Source: Roseburia sp. CAG:303
GTDB lineage: Bacteria; Bacillota; Clostridia; Lachnospirales; Lachnospiraceae
Assembly (NCBI GenBank): GCA_000437755.1
Contig: FR900170.1
Coordinates: forward strand, 1,000 to 9,578
Reading direction: 5' to 3'
Length of the DNA: 8,579 bases
The translations under genes were made by a program, and so were the position numbers. Numbering within the stretch: position 1 is the stretch's first letter; every line of letters starts with the position of its first letter. Shown one piece after another: positions 1 through 6,554 of the stretch. The notes under the pieces are model-generated. The model was not told the origin of the DNA, did not search any database, and was given only the letters and a program-made list of their open reading frames with translations.

Positions 1-134
1 CCGCCTGCCAGTTTCGCAGTTCTTACATTCAGATCCGTTTCAAGATAATCCAGTTCGATTTGTGGATAATTTGCTTTTTCTCCGTTGAAAGATTCTATAT
101 CATATCTTTTTGCATCGTAAAATAATATTCTCAT
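1..134 (-). CDS. D-lactate dehydrogenase-like protein (2-hydroxyacid dehydrogenase), N-terminal part only
   Basis: Only the first 44 codons lie in the window. The visible protein opens MRILFYDAKRYDIESF and continues with NYPQIELDYLETDL and then a TAKLAGG segment. This resembles the start of LdhA-type D-isomer-specific 2-hydroxyacid dehydrogenases, which reduce pyruvate to D-lactate with NADH in the cytoplasm during fermentation. The catalytic Arg/Glu/His and the Rossmann GxGxxG lie outside the window and cannot be checked. The start is well supported: AGGAGG (141-146) sits 6 bases before the ATG. It follows asnB on the same strand after a 97-base gap in which I see neither a clear terminator nor a convincing promoter, so read-through from the dapF-murE-asnB operon is possible. 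Another 2-hydroxyacid dehydrogenase is the main alternative; the family call is fairly sure, the substrate is not. Confidence 0.75.
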   Translation of the reverse strand, partial: MRILFYDAKRYDIESFNGEKANYPQIELDYLETDLNVRTAKLAG

Positions 135-180
135 ATTGAACCTCCTAATTTCTATCTAAACTTTTTTGCTGCTGTTACTC

Positions 181-198
181 CATTCTTTTCATTCTTTT
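181..198. repeat. 9-bp tandem direct repeat (two copies)
   Basis: CATTCTTTT occurs twice head-to-tail in the gap between asnB and the dehydrogenase gene. It is short and low in complexity. It may be chance in AT-rich spacer DNA; no function is claimed. Confidence 0.4.
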
Positions 199-231
199 GC
201 AATCAGACTCCCGTTGTCTCTTTTCTTCTGT

Positions 232-2094
232 CTAAGCCGGAACATTTACCTCATCTGATTCCATATATACTTCATGCCAAATCAAGAATACATATACCGT
301 CCATATTTTTCGGCTGTTATCTGCCTTACCATTCCTGTGATCCTCCATCAGTTTTTTCAATGCTGCAGTATCAAAGTACTTCTTTGCAGTTTCGCCAGTC
401 AGTTTTTCCATTACTTTATTATAATATTTATCTTCCTTCAGCCAGACACGAATCGGCACCGGAAATCCCAGTTTTTTCTTATTTGCAGTTGCTTCCGGAA
501 TATGCCTTTTTGCCGCAATCCGGAATGCTCTCTTTGTTGCCTCCTTATTGCATCTGTAGTCAATCGGCAGTTTCTTTGTATAATTAAATACATTGATATC
601 CAGAAATGGCACTCTTGACTCCAACGAATGTGCCATACTCATTTTATCCGCTTTTAAAAGGATATCACCCTGAAGCCAGAAATTAATATCGATATATTGC
701 ATTTTTGCAATATCGTTTAATCCTTCCACCTTCTTATAATATGGAGCAACAATCTGCTGCGGTGTTACATGGGTCAGTTTTGTCTTTAACAGTTTTTCCC
801 TGTCTTCTACGGAAAACATATTTGCATTTCCGATAAAACGTTCCTCCACCGTCTTGCTTCCTCTGATAATGAAATCTCTTCCCTTAAAATCCGGAAGTTT
901 CTTAAACAGTGCGGCAAGCGGCTTCTTGATAAATTTCGGAACATAGCGGAATCCCCTCAGTGAAATTGGTTCATGGTAAATATTGTATCCTCCGAAGAAT
1001 TCGTCCGCGCCTTCGCCCGACAGAACTACCTTTAACTGTTCTGCTGCCAGCTGATCTACGAAATACAACGCAATACATGCCGGATCTGCAAGCGGTTCAT
1101 CCATATAATACATTACTTTTGCAATCGCATCAAAATAATCTTCACTGGAAATATTTTTGCTGTAATTTTCTTTATCCTTCAGCTCCTTTGTAAGGCTTTC
1201 CGCATACCGTATTTCATTATACTTACTGTTCTTATCAAGGAATCCCACCGTAAAAGTCTTTTTCCCTGGAAATTCCGATACGACATAACTCGAATCCACA
1301 CCGCTTGACAGCAGGGAACCGACTTCTACATCACTGATCATATGTGCCTGTGTTGTTTCATGAACAATTTTTTCAATATCAGACACCGCCTGTTCCAGGG
1401 AAATACTGTTTTCAGAAGCCGGTTCCATCATCGGATCAAAATATCTCTTCACATCCATTTTTCCATTCTGATAAATAAAATAATGTCCTGCCGGAAGTCT
1501 GTAAATTCCTTTGAAAAAGGTTTCCGGAAGTACGGAATACTGAAAACTCATATACTGTTCGAGTGCCGCTTCATTGAGTTCCTTCTTCATATCCGGATAT
1601 TCCAGAATACTCTTGATTTCCGAACTGAATACCAGATTCCCATCCTGTGCCGTTCCATAATAGAATGGTTTGATTCCGAAGAAATCCCTTGCACCGAATA
1701 ACAAATCCTTATTGGAATCATAGATAACAAAGGCAAACATTCCTCTCAGCCGGTACAACAAATCCGTACCGTATTCCTCGTATCCGTGAATCAGACATTC
1801 CGTATCCGAATTATTTTCAAATACATGTCCTTTTTCTATCAGTTCCTTTCTTAATTCCAGATGATTGTAAATCTCGCCGTTAAATGTGATTACAATCTTT
1901 CCGTCCTCATTGTACATTGGCTGCGAACCATTATTCAAATCGATGATACTTAATCTACGGAATCCCAAAGCTGCTTTTTCACTTAAAAATACACCTTCCT
2001 GATCCGGTCCGCGGTGTGCTATCTTCGCTGTCATTCGCTTAAGTACATCTTCCTTCTTGCAGTTATTTCCTGCAAATCCGCTAAATCCACACAT
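232..2094 (-). CDS. asnB: AsnB-family glutamine-dependent amidotransferase (asparagine synthetase or meso-DAP amidase)
   Basis: 620 residues, close to the long Gram-positive AsnB/AsnO enzymes and longer than E. coli AsnB (about 554). The N-terminal class II glutaminase domain (about 1-210) starts with the nucleophile Cys2 exposed after Met1 removal, followed by RGPD (28-31), FNGEIYN (72-78) and SDTE (97-100). The synthetase domain (about 235-600) has the ATP PP-loop SGVDSS (265-270), then SGEGADEFFGGYN, GDILLKADKMSMAHSLESR and KKLGFPVPIR. All catalytic signatures are present; GARDFFGIKP (135-144) has Phe where many relatives have Pro. The enzyme takes ammonia from glutamine and attaches it to an ATP-activated carboxylate. 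Annotation by homology would say Asp to Asn. However, it follows dapF and murE by 32 bases in an apparent operon, and the family includes peptidoglycan meso-DAP amidases (B. subtilis AsnB, L. plantarum AsnB1, C. glutamicum LtsA), so that role is a serious alternative. GGAG lies upstream of the ATG. Confidence 0.95.
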   Translation of the reverse strand: MCGFSGFAGNNCKKEDVLKRMTAKIAHRGPDQEGVFLSEKAALGFRRLSIIDLNNGSQPMYNEDGKIVITFNGEIYNHLELRKELIEKGHVFENNSDTECLIHGYEEYGTDLLYRLRGMFAFVIYDSNKDLLFGARDFFGIKPFYYGTAQDGNLVFSSEIKSILEYPDMKKELNEAALEQYMSFQYSVLPETFFKGIYRLPAGHYFIYQNGKMDVKRYFDPMMEPASENSISLEQAVSDIEKIVHETTQAHMISDVEVGSLLSSGVDSSYVVSEFPGKKTFTVGFLDKNSKYNEIRYAESLTKELKDKENYSKNISSEDYFDAIAKVMYYMDEPLADPACIALYFVDQLAAEQLKVVLSGEGADEFFGGYNIYHEPISLRGFRYVPKFIKKPLAALFKKLPDFKGRDFIIRGSKTVEERFIGNANMFSVEDREKLLKTKLTHVTPQQIVAPYYKKVEGLNDIAKMQYIDINFWLQGDILLKADKMSMAHSLESRVPFLDINVFNYTKKLPIDYRCNKEATKRAFRIAAKRHIPEATANKKKLGFPVPIRVWLKEDKYYNKVMEKLTGETAKKYFDTAALKKLMEDHRNGKADNSRKIWTVYVFLIWHEVYMESDEVNVPA

Positions 2095-2126
2095 AGTTTA
2101 TCTCCAATTCCTTTTTACTGTCATTT

Positions 2127-3599
2127 TTATAATGCTATTTCTTTTCTGGCTTCTTCCACAAGTTCTCTGTCATCCATATGGTATTTCACACCTTTTATGA
2201 TTTGATAATCTTCATGTCCTTTTCCGGCAATCACTACAATATCGCCTTTTCCGGCATGGGAAAGTGCATATCTGACAGCTTCTTTTCTGTCCGGAATGGT
2301 TACATATGCACCATCGGCTTTCCGGATTCCAGTCAGAATATCCTCTATGATTGCCATCGGCTCTTCATCACGCGGATTATCCGATGTGATTACGGACAAA
2401 TCAGACAATCTGGAAGATACCTCTCCCATCTCAAATCTTCTGTTTCTGTCCCTGTTTCCGCCACAGCCAAATACTGTTATAATCCGTTCCGGCTGATATT
2501 CTTTTAAAGAATTTAACAGACTTTCCAGACTCATGGCATTGTGGGCATAATCAACCATCACCGTAAAATCATCGGAAACCGGAAGAATTTCCACTCTTCC
2601 CCTTACACGTATTCCTTCGAGGGCTTTCTCTATCTTATCTGTGTCCTCTGTAAAATGTCTGCAGATTGCAATGGCTGCAAGAGAATTGTATACACTGAAT
2701 TTTCCTGGTACATCAATTTCAACCTTCATATTTATCTTACCCGATAAATTATATGCTACACCAAGAATTCCCGGTTTTTTGAACAGATGAATATCCGCAG
2801 CTTCCAGATCCGCATTTCCCTGCATGGATGCCACCCCATAGGTTTCCACATCACAAATGCAGTTTTCTATCATTCTTCCGGCATATTCATCATCAATGTT
2901 AAAGATTCCACATTTACAGTTTTTAAACAGTTTTGCCTTACAATTCACATAATCATCAAAATCCTTATGTTCATTTGGACCGATATGGTCTGCGGAAAGA
3001 TTTGTAAACACACCGTAGTCAAAGGTAAATCCCGCAACACGGTCAAGCATGAGTCCCTGTGAGGAAACTTCCATCACAACCGCCTCACAGCCTTCTTCCA
3101 CCATTTTTGCAAAATATTCCTGCACCATGTAGGACTCCGGTGTGGTATTCCGGGATGGTATTCTCTTCTCCCCGATAATGGTTTCAATCGTTCCGATTAA
3201 ACCTGTTTTAATACCGACTCCTTCCAGAACGGAACGCACCATATAAGTCGTTGTGGTTTTTCCCTTTGTTCCGGTAATTCCTATGGTTTTAAGCTTCTGC
3301 GCCGGATGACCAAAATAGGCTGCCGACATACAGGCAAGTGCATATCTTGTATTTTCTGTCTTTACAACCGTAACCTCTCCACGGAATGGTACTTCTCTTT
3401 CCACGATAACTGCCACAGCACCTTTTTCAATAACTTCCTCCACATAGTCATGCCCATCCGTAACGGCACCGGAAATGCACACGAATACATCTCCCGGCTC
3501 TACTTTTCTTGAATCCATGACCAGATGGCAAATCTCCGTATCAACACTTCCATTTTCTACAATATAATCAAAATTATCAAGTATTTGTTTCAGCTTCAT
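2127..3599 (-). CDS. murE: UDP-N-acetylmuramoyl-tripeptide synthetase, meso-DAP-adding type (MurE)
   Basis: 490 residues, normal for MurE. It ligates the third stem-peptide residue onto UDP-MurNAc-L-Ala-D-Glu in the cytoplasm, using ATP. The N-terminal UDP-binding domain contains DSRKVEPGDVFV (29-40). The central domain has the P-loop GTKGKTT (110-116), NTTPES (151-156), MEVSSQGL (176-183) and the likely carbamylated lysine in YVNCKAKLF (K221). The C-terminal domain carries DNPRDEEP (407-414); the DNPR form of this motif is the established signature for meso-DAP rather than L-Lys. This fits the DapF gene immediately upstream. VDYAHNAMSLE (349-359) replaces the usual YAHTPD segment, as discussed in the findings. 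The start is supported by AAAGGAG 7 bases before the ATG, overlapping the dapF stop codon, which suggests translational coupling. Confidence 0.96.
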   Translation of the reverse strand: MKLKQILDNFDYIVENGSVDTEICHLVMDSRKVEPGDVFVCISGAVTDGHDYVEEVIEKGAVAVIVEREVPFRGEVTVVKTENTRYALACMSAAYFGHPAQKLKTIGITGTKGKTTTTYMVRSVLEGVGIKTGLIGTIETIIGEKRIPSRNTTPESYMVQEYFAKMVEEGCEAVVMEVSSQGLMLDRVAGFTFDYGVFTNLSADHIGPNEHKDFDDYVNCKAKLFKNCKCGIFNIDDEYAGRMIENCICDVETYGVASMQGNADLEAADIHLFKKPGILGVAYNLSGKINMKVEIDVPGKFSVYNSLAAIAICRHFTEDTDKIEKALEGIRVRGRVEILPVSDDFTVMVDYAHNAMSLESLLNSLKEYQPERIITVFGCGGNRDRNRRFEMGEVSSRLSDLSVITSDNPRDEEPMAIIEDILTGIRKADGAYVTIPDRKEAVRYALSHAGKGDIVVIAGKGHEDYQIIKGVKYHMDDRELVEEARKEIAL

Positions 3600-3606
3600 T
3601 CTGTCT

Positions 3607-3613
3607 CTCCTTT
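3607..3613 (-). promoter_or_regulatory. murE ribosome binding site overlapping the dapF stop codon
   Basis: On the minus strand AAAGGAG begins within the dapF TAA stop and lies 7 bases before the murE ATG. Ribosomes ending dapF would finish on the murE initiation site, so coupled translation of epimerase and ligase is likely (inference). Confidence 0.75.
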
Positions 3614-4448
3614 AAATTGCAATCTCCCCGGTACAGATAAACTCTGCCGGTCCTGTCAGCAATACGGTATTTTTCTCCCTGTCATAACGTACCTCTAAAT
3701 CTCCCCCCAGCAGATGTACCAGCACTTCGTCCTCCGTCTTATGATTCAGGACACAGGCAACCACACTTGCGCAGGCACCGGTTCCGCAGGCAAGGGTCTC
3801 TCCGGAGCCTCGCTCCCATACCCTCATATCAATGGTTTTTTCATCAATCACATGAATAAATTCCGTATTGACACGATCCGGAAAAATCTCATGGTTTTCA
3901 AATAACGGACCGATTTTTTCCAGATTTAATGCAGTTACTTCTTCTTCCGTAAAAACAACCGCATGCGGATTTCCCATGGATACACAGGTAATGTAATACT
4001 CTTTTCCACCAACAGAAACCGGCTGGTTTATCATTCTGTCACCTTCACACTTCACGGGAATCTGTGACGGTGTAAGTACCGGTGACCCCATGTCAACCGT
4101 CACTGCCTGCACCCGTCCTTCCGAAACCGCAAGCTGTAAGGTTTTTATGCCGGACAGTGTTTCTACTGTAATAACCTCTTTGTCTGTCATTCCATTATCA
4201 TAGACATATTTCGCCACACAACGGATTCCGTTCCCGCACATTTTTCCCTCTGAACCGTCTGCATTAAACATACGCATCTTAAAATCCGCAGTTTCCGAAG
4301 GACATATTAAAATCAGACCGTCCGACCCGATGCCAAAATGTCTGTCACTGACCTTCTTTGCAATCACGGAAGGTTCTTCTATCTTCTCTGTAAAACAATT
4401 TACATAAATATAATCATTGCCGCAGCCATGCATTTTTGTAAACTTCAC
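3612..4448 (-). CDS. dapF: Diaminopimelate epimerase (DapF)
   Basis: Interconverts LL- and meso-diaminopimelate in the cytoplasm without cofactor, giving the meso-DAP used by MurE and for lysine. From the GTG start the protein has 278 residues, typical for the family. Both halves of the active site are visible: GCGNDY (8-13), MCGNGIRC with catalytic Cys71, MGNPHAV (158-164), WERGSGET (211-218) and ACGTGAC with catalytic Cys221. The reading frame can be extended 11 codons to an ATG at 4481, but I prefer GTG at 4448. There, translation begins directly at (V/M)KFTKMHG, the usual DapF N-terminus; GGAGG stands 8 bases upstream; and the upstream ATG lies inside a TATAAT box. It is the first gene of a likely dapF-murE-asnB operon, reading away from a divergent lysozyme gene. 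Confidence 0.96.
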   Translation of the reverse strand: MKFTKMHGCGNDYIYVNCFTEKIEEPSVIAKKVSDRHFGIGSDGLILICPSETADFKMRMFNADGSEGKMCGNGIRCVAKYVYDNGMTDKEVITVETLSGIKTLQLAVSEGRVQAVTVDMGSPVLTPSQIPVKCEGDRMINQPVSVGGKEYYITCVSMGNPHAVVFTEEEVTALNLEKIGPLFENHEIFPDRVNTEFIHVIDEKTIDMRVWERGSGETLACGTGACASVVACVLNHKTEDEVLVHLLGGDLEVRYDREKNTVLLTGPAEFICTGEIAI

Positions 4449-4456
4449 AAGTATTT

Positions 4457-4461
4457 CCTCC
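4457..4461 (-). promoter_or_regulatory. dapF ribosome binding site that decides the GTG start
   Basis: GGAGG on the minus strand, 8 bases before GTG 4448. The in-frame ATGs at 4469 and 4463 are weaker candidates: GGAG precedes 4469 by 6 bases, but it would lie upstream of the predicted transcript start; 4463 is itself part of the sequence ATGGAGG. Confidence 0.75.
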
Positions 4462-4479
4462 ATTTTCATGTTTTTCTCC

Positions 4480-4508
4480 ATTATAACACAGCATTATTTC
4501 TATGACTA
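4480..4508 (-). promoter_or_regulatory. Proximal dapF promoter (extended -10)
   Basis: The minus strand reads TGTTATAAT (4488 to 4480), a perfect -10 with the TGn extension. A 4-of-6 match to the -35 consensus, TAGTCA (4508 to 4503), lies 17 bases upstream. The predicted start is an A near 4473, giving a leader of about 25 bases that holds the GGAGG site. The -10 overlaps the upstream ATG at 4481. Confidence 0.65.
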
Positions 4509-4549
4509 TAGATTTCCATGAAAATTTTTTATCTTTATTTTTTCTATTC

Positions 4550-4578
4550 TTGCTAAATATGTATTTTTGCATTATACT
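4550..4578 (+). promoter_or_regulatory. Promoter of the GH25 lysozyme gene
   Basis: TTGCTA (4550-4555, 4 of 6 to TTGACA), a 17-base spacer, and TATACT (4573-4578, 5 of 6 to TATAAT). Predicted transcription start is near 4585, with a leader of about 65 bases ending in AAGGAAG 8 bases before the ATG. It fits a housekeeping sigma factor. The position is predicted from sequence only. Confidence 0.55.
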
Positions 4579-4621
4579 TAAAATATGCTGGAATAGTTTT
4601 CCCGCAGTATTTTCATCGAAC

Positions 4622-4630
4622 ATTATATCA
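4622..4630 (-). promoter_or_regulatory. Possible distal dapF promoter (extended -10 only)
   Basis: The minus strand reads TGATATAAT, a perfect extended -10. No good -35 is seen at 16-18 bases upstream, where the sequence overlaps the start codon of the opposite gene. If active it would give a dapF leader of roughly 165 bases antisense to the leader and promoter of the lysozyme gene. Confidence 0.35.
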
Positions 4631-4649
4631 GACAAAGGAAGAAACGGAA

Positions 4650-6554
4650 ATGTTTAAAAAAGTTCATTTAGAAAAATTAATAAAATTAAAAGAGCTGGTT
4701 ATCAGCTGGTATACCGGCCCGGCAAAGGAAAAAGTCTATGCTGCAACAGTTCTTGCTGCCATCGGCATGGTAAGCATCGGCGGTGTTTCCATCTACCACC
4801 TTGCCTCGTCAAAAGATTTGCACCAGGAAGTTTATGCCGTAAGTGAATCCCAGATGACCACACTTCCAGCAGAGACCAGCAGTACGGATGCCCCAGTGGA
4901 AACTACCACTGCAGACGAGACAACCACTGTAGAAGAAACTACTGTCACAGTGGAAACTACCACTGTGGAAGAAACTACTGCCACAGTGGAAACTGGAAAC
5001 CAGACTGTAATCCCGGTTTCCAGCCTTGATATTGCATCCGAAGATTCCCTGCCGGACACGGATGTTACCACTACCAGGCAGGCAAACCAGACCACGTCAG
5101 TTCCTGCCCCGAAGTCACCTTTACAGGATATATCTTCCAGCAATACGTTCGGAAAATCCGCCGGATTTATAACTGGCATCGATGTTTCCAAACATCAGGG
5201 ATGCATCAATTGGTCACAGGTAAAAAATGATGGAATTTCCTTTGCGTTTATAAAGATTGCCGGACGCGGATATGAAACAGGTAAATTATACTATGATACC
5301 CGCTACAAAGAAAATCTCTCCGGTGCAAATGCTGCTGGCATAAAGACCGGGGCTTATTTCTTCTCCCAGGCAACCACCGTTCAGGAAGCCCGTGAAGAAG
5401 CATCTATGATCATTGATGCCTTAAAAGGATATAAAATAAGCTACCCTGTCGTTTTTGACTGGGAAACTGCCAAGGGATACCGCACCTATAGCGGCATTTC
5501 CAAAAGTACTATGACCGCCATGGCAGAAACATTTTGTTCCATGGTGGAAGCTGCCGGATATAAAGCGATGATTTATGCAAATACTTTTGATTTTGAACGT
5601 TTTAATTCTACCTCTCTGACATCCAGATATGCCTCCTGGCTGGCACGTTATCCGGAAAATTATGACGGAAACGGAAAGCGTTTTGCTCTGGGCGATGGTA
5701 TTCCATCCCTGGACTACCCATATCAAATCTGGCAGTATTCTTCGACCGGACGTGTTTCCGGTATTTCCGGGTATGTTGATATGAATGTCGGCTTTATCGG
5801 ATTTTCAGGTACTTCAAGTCCTTCCATTCCGATTACATTTCAGGTACCAGCTGACGAATATACCATAAAACAGGGGGATTCCATAAATTTATTACAGAAT
5901 GTGTCAGTTTACAATTGTGCCGGTATTTTATCTACAGACAAAATGCAATACAGTATTACATCGGCGGACGGTTCTGCAGTAATGGCAGAACAGGCATGTG
6001 CAAAATCCGGAAAATATACCGTTACCTACCGGTTAAAAGATTTTACCGGCTATCAGGCCTCTAAAAGCATTCCTTTTTATGTACAGACCCAGCCTGAAAT
6101 ACAGCTTTCTTCCCGGACACTTGTCACTTCAGAGGATCAGACTTACGAAGAACTGCTTGACCTGATAAAGGACAATCTGCTTGCTGCTACAGATTTTACT
6201 GGCAGTAACCTGCTTTCACAGGTAAGCATCAATTACCCTGAGAATTGTTATAAAAAGACGGAAAAAGAATCAGAATCCCTTCCGGAAACTACTACAGCTG
6301 CTGCCACTGAGACTACAACGTCAGAAACCACCAGGGAAGAAACCTCTGTTCCAGGTGTCGAAACGACAACCGCCGAAACTACCACAGAAGAAAGCACCAC
6401 TCCGGAAGAAACTACCACGGCCGTAAAAGAACCGGAATATTATAACAAACTAATCCCCGGCTCTTATACCGCCAGCTATACAGTAACCGATACGTTCGGA
6501 CTGACTTCTTCCGTAAGTATATCCATTGAAATTCAAAAATCTTCCCATTCCTGA
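4650..6554 (+). CDS. Membrane-anchored GH25 lysozyme-like muramidase with Thr/Glu-rich linkers and Ig-like C-terminal domains
   Basis: 634 residues. A basic N-terminus precedes a single hydrophobic segment (about 29-50) that looks like an uncleaved signal anchor, placing the rest outside. Residues about 66-170 form a Thr/Glu/Val-rich low-complexity linker. The GH25 domain (about 172-386) shows GIDVSKHQG (D178), VVFDWE with the acidic pair D270/E272, and WQYSSTGRVSGISGYVDMN (361-379). These are the family's active-site signatures, so muramidase activity (cleavage of MurNAc-GlcNAc bonds) is likely. Residues about 394-480 look like one Ig-like domain. Residues about 482-632 look like a second, DUF5011-like one, interrupted by another Thr/Glu-rich stretch (about 543-592). 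No LysM, SH3 or choline-binding repeats are present. It diverges from dapF, with AAGGAAG before the ATG. Likely roles are wall remodelling, growth or daughter-cell separation (inference). Confidence 0.9.
   Translation: MFKKVHLEKLIKLKELVISWYTGPAKEKVYAATVLAAIGMVSIGGVSIYHLASSKDLHQEVYAVSESQMTTLPAETSSTDAPVETTTADETTTVEETTVTVETTTVEETTATVETGNQTVIPVSSLDIASEDSLPDTDVTTTRQANQTTSVPAPKSPLQDISSSNTFGKSAGFITGIDVSKHQGCINWSQVKNDGISFAFIKIAGRGYETGKLYYDTRYKENLSGANAAGIKTGAYFFSQATTVQEAREEASMIIDALKGYKISYPVVFDWETAKGYRTYSGISKSTMTAMAETFCSMVEAAGYKAMIYANTFDFERFNSTSLTSRYASWLARYPENYDGNGKRFALGDGIPSLDYPYQIWQYSSTGRVSGISGYVDMNVGFIGFSGTSSPSIPITFQVPADEYTIKQGDSINLLQNVSVYNCAGILSTDKMQYSITSADGSAVMAEQACAKSGKYTVTYRLKDFTGYQASKSIPFYVQTQPEIQLSSRTLVTSEDQTYEELLDLIKDNLLAATDFTGSNLLSQVSINYPENCYKKTEKESESLPETTTAAATETTTSETTREETSVPGVETTTAETTTEESTTPEETTTAVKEPEYYNKLIPGSYTASYTVTDTFGLTSSVSISIEIQKSSHS
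4929..4994 (+). repeat. 36-bp imperfect tandem repeat in the first Thr/Glu linker
   Basis: Unit 4929-4964 encodes VEETTVTVETTT and is followed by a 30-base second copy (4965-4994) encoding VEETTATVET; over those 30 bases only two positions differ. The second copy breaks off at Gly-Asn. Related GTGGAAACTACCACT sequence also occurs just upstream near 4896-4910. Slippage or recombination could change linker length. Confidence 0.8.
6276..6425 (+). repeat. Second Thr/Glu-rich low-complexity segment of the GH25 protein
   Basis: Encodes residues about 543-592, built from GAAACTAC-type codons giving ETTT, TTSETT, AETTTEE and PEETTTA. Composition matches the first linker, but the copies are irregular and there is no fixed unit length. 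It separates two parts of what reads as one Ig-like domain. Confidence 0.75.

Noticed and set aside
1..134. The dehydrogenase as a VanH-like enzyme making D-lactate for D-Ala-D-Lac ends
   Set aside because: It neighbours wall genes, but the visible N-terminus is of the fermentative LdhA type and no ddl/vanA-like ligase or vanX is present in the window.
204..218. Possible terminator after asnB (AGAC...GTCT)
   Set aside because: Only a four-pair stem with a seven-base loop and no following T-run on the minus strand.
4414..4635. A 73-codon minus-strand open frame upstream of and overlapping dapF
   Set aside because: It overlaps the dapF start in another frame, has no convincing ribosome binding site, runs across the dapF and GH25 promoters, and its product resembles nothing I know.
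6282..6296. LPETT in the GH25 protein as a sortase anchoring signal
   Set aside because: It reads LPETT, not LPxTG, lies about 90 residues from the C-terminus, and no hydrophobic segment or basic tail follows. It is part of the Thr/Glu-rich stretch.
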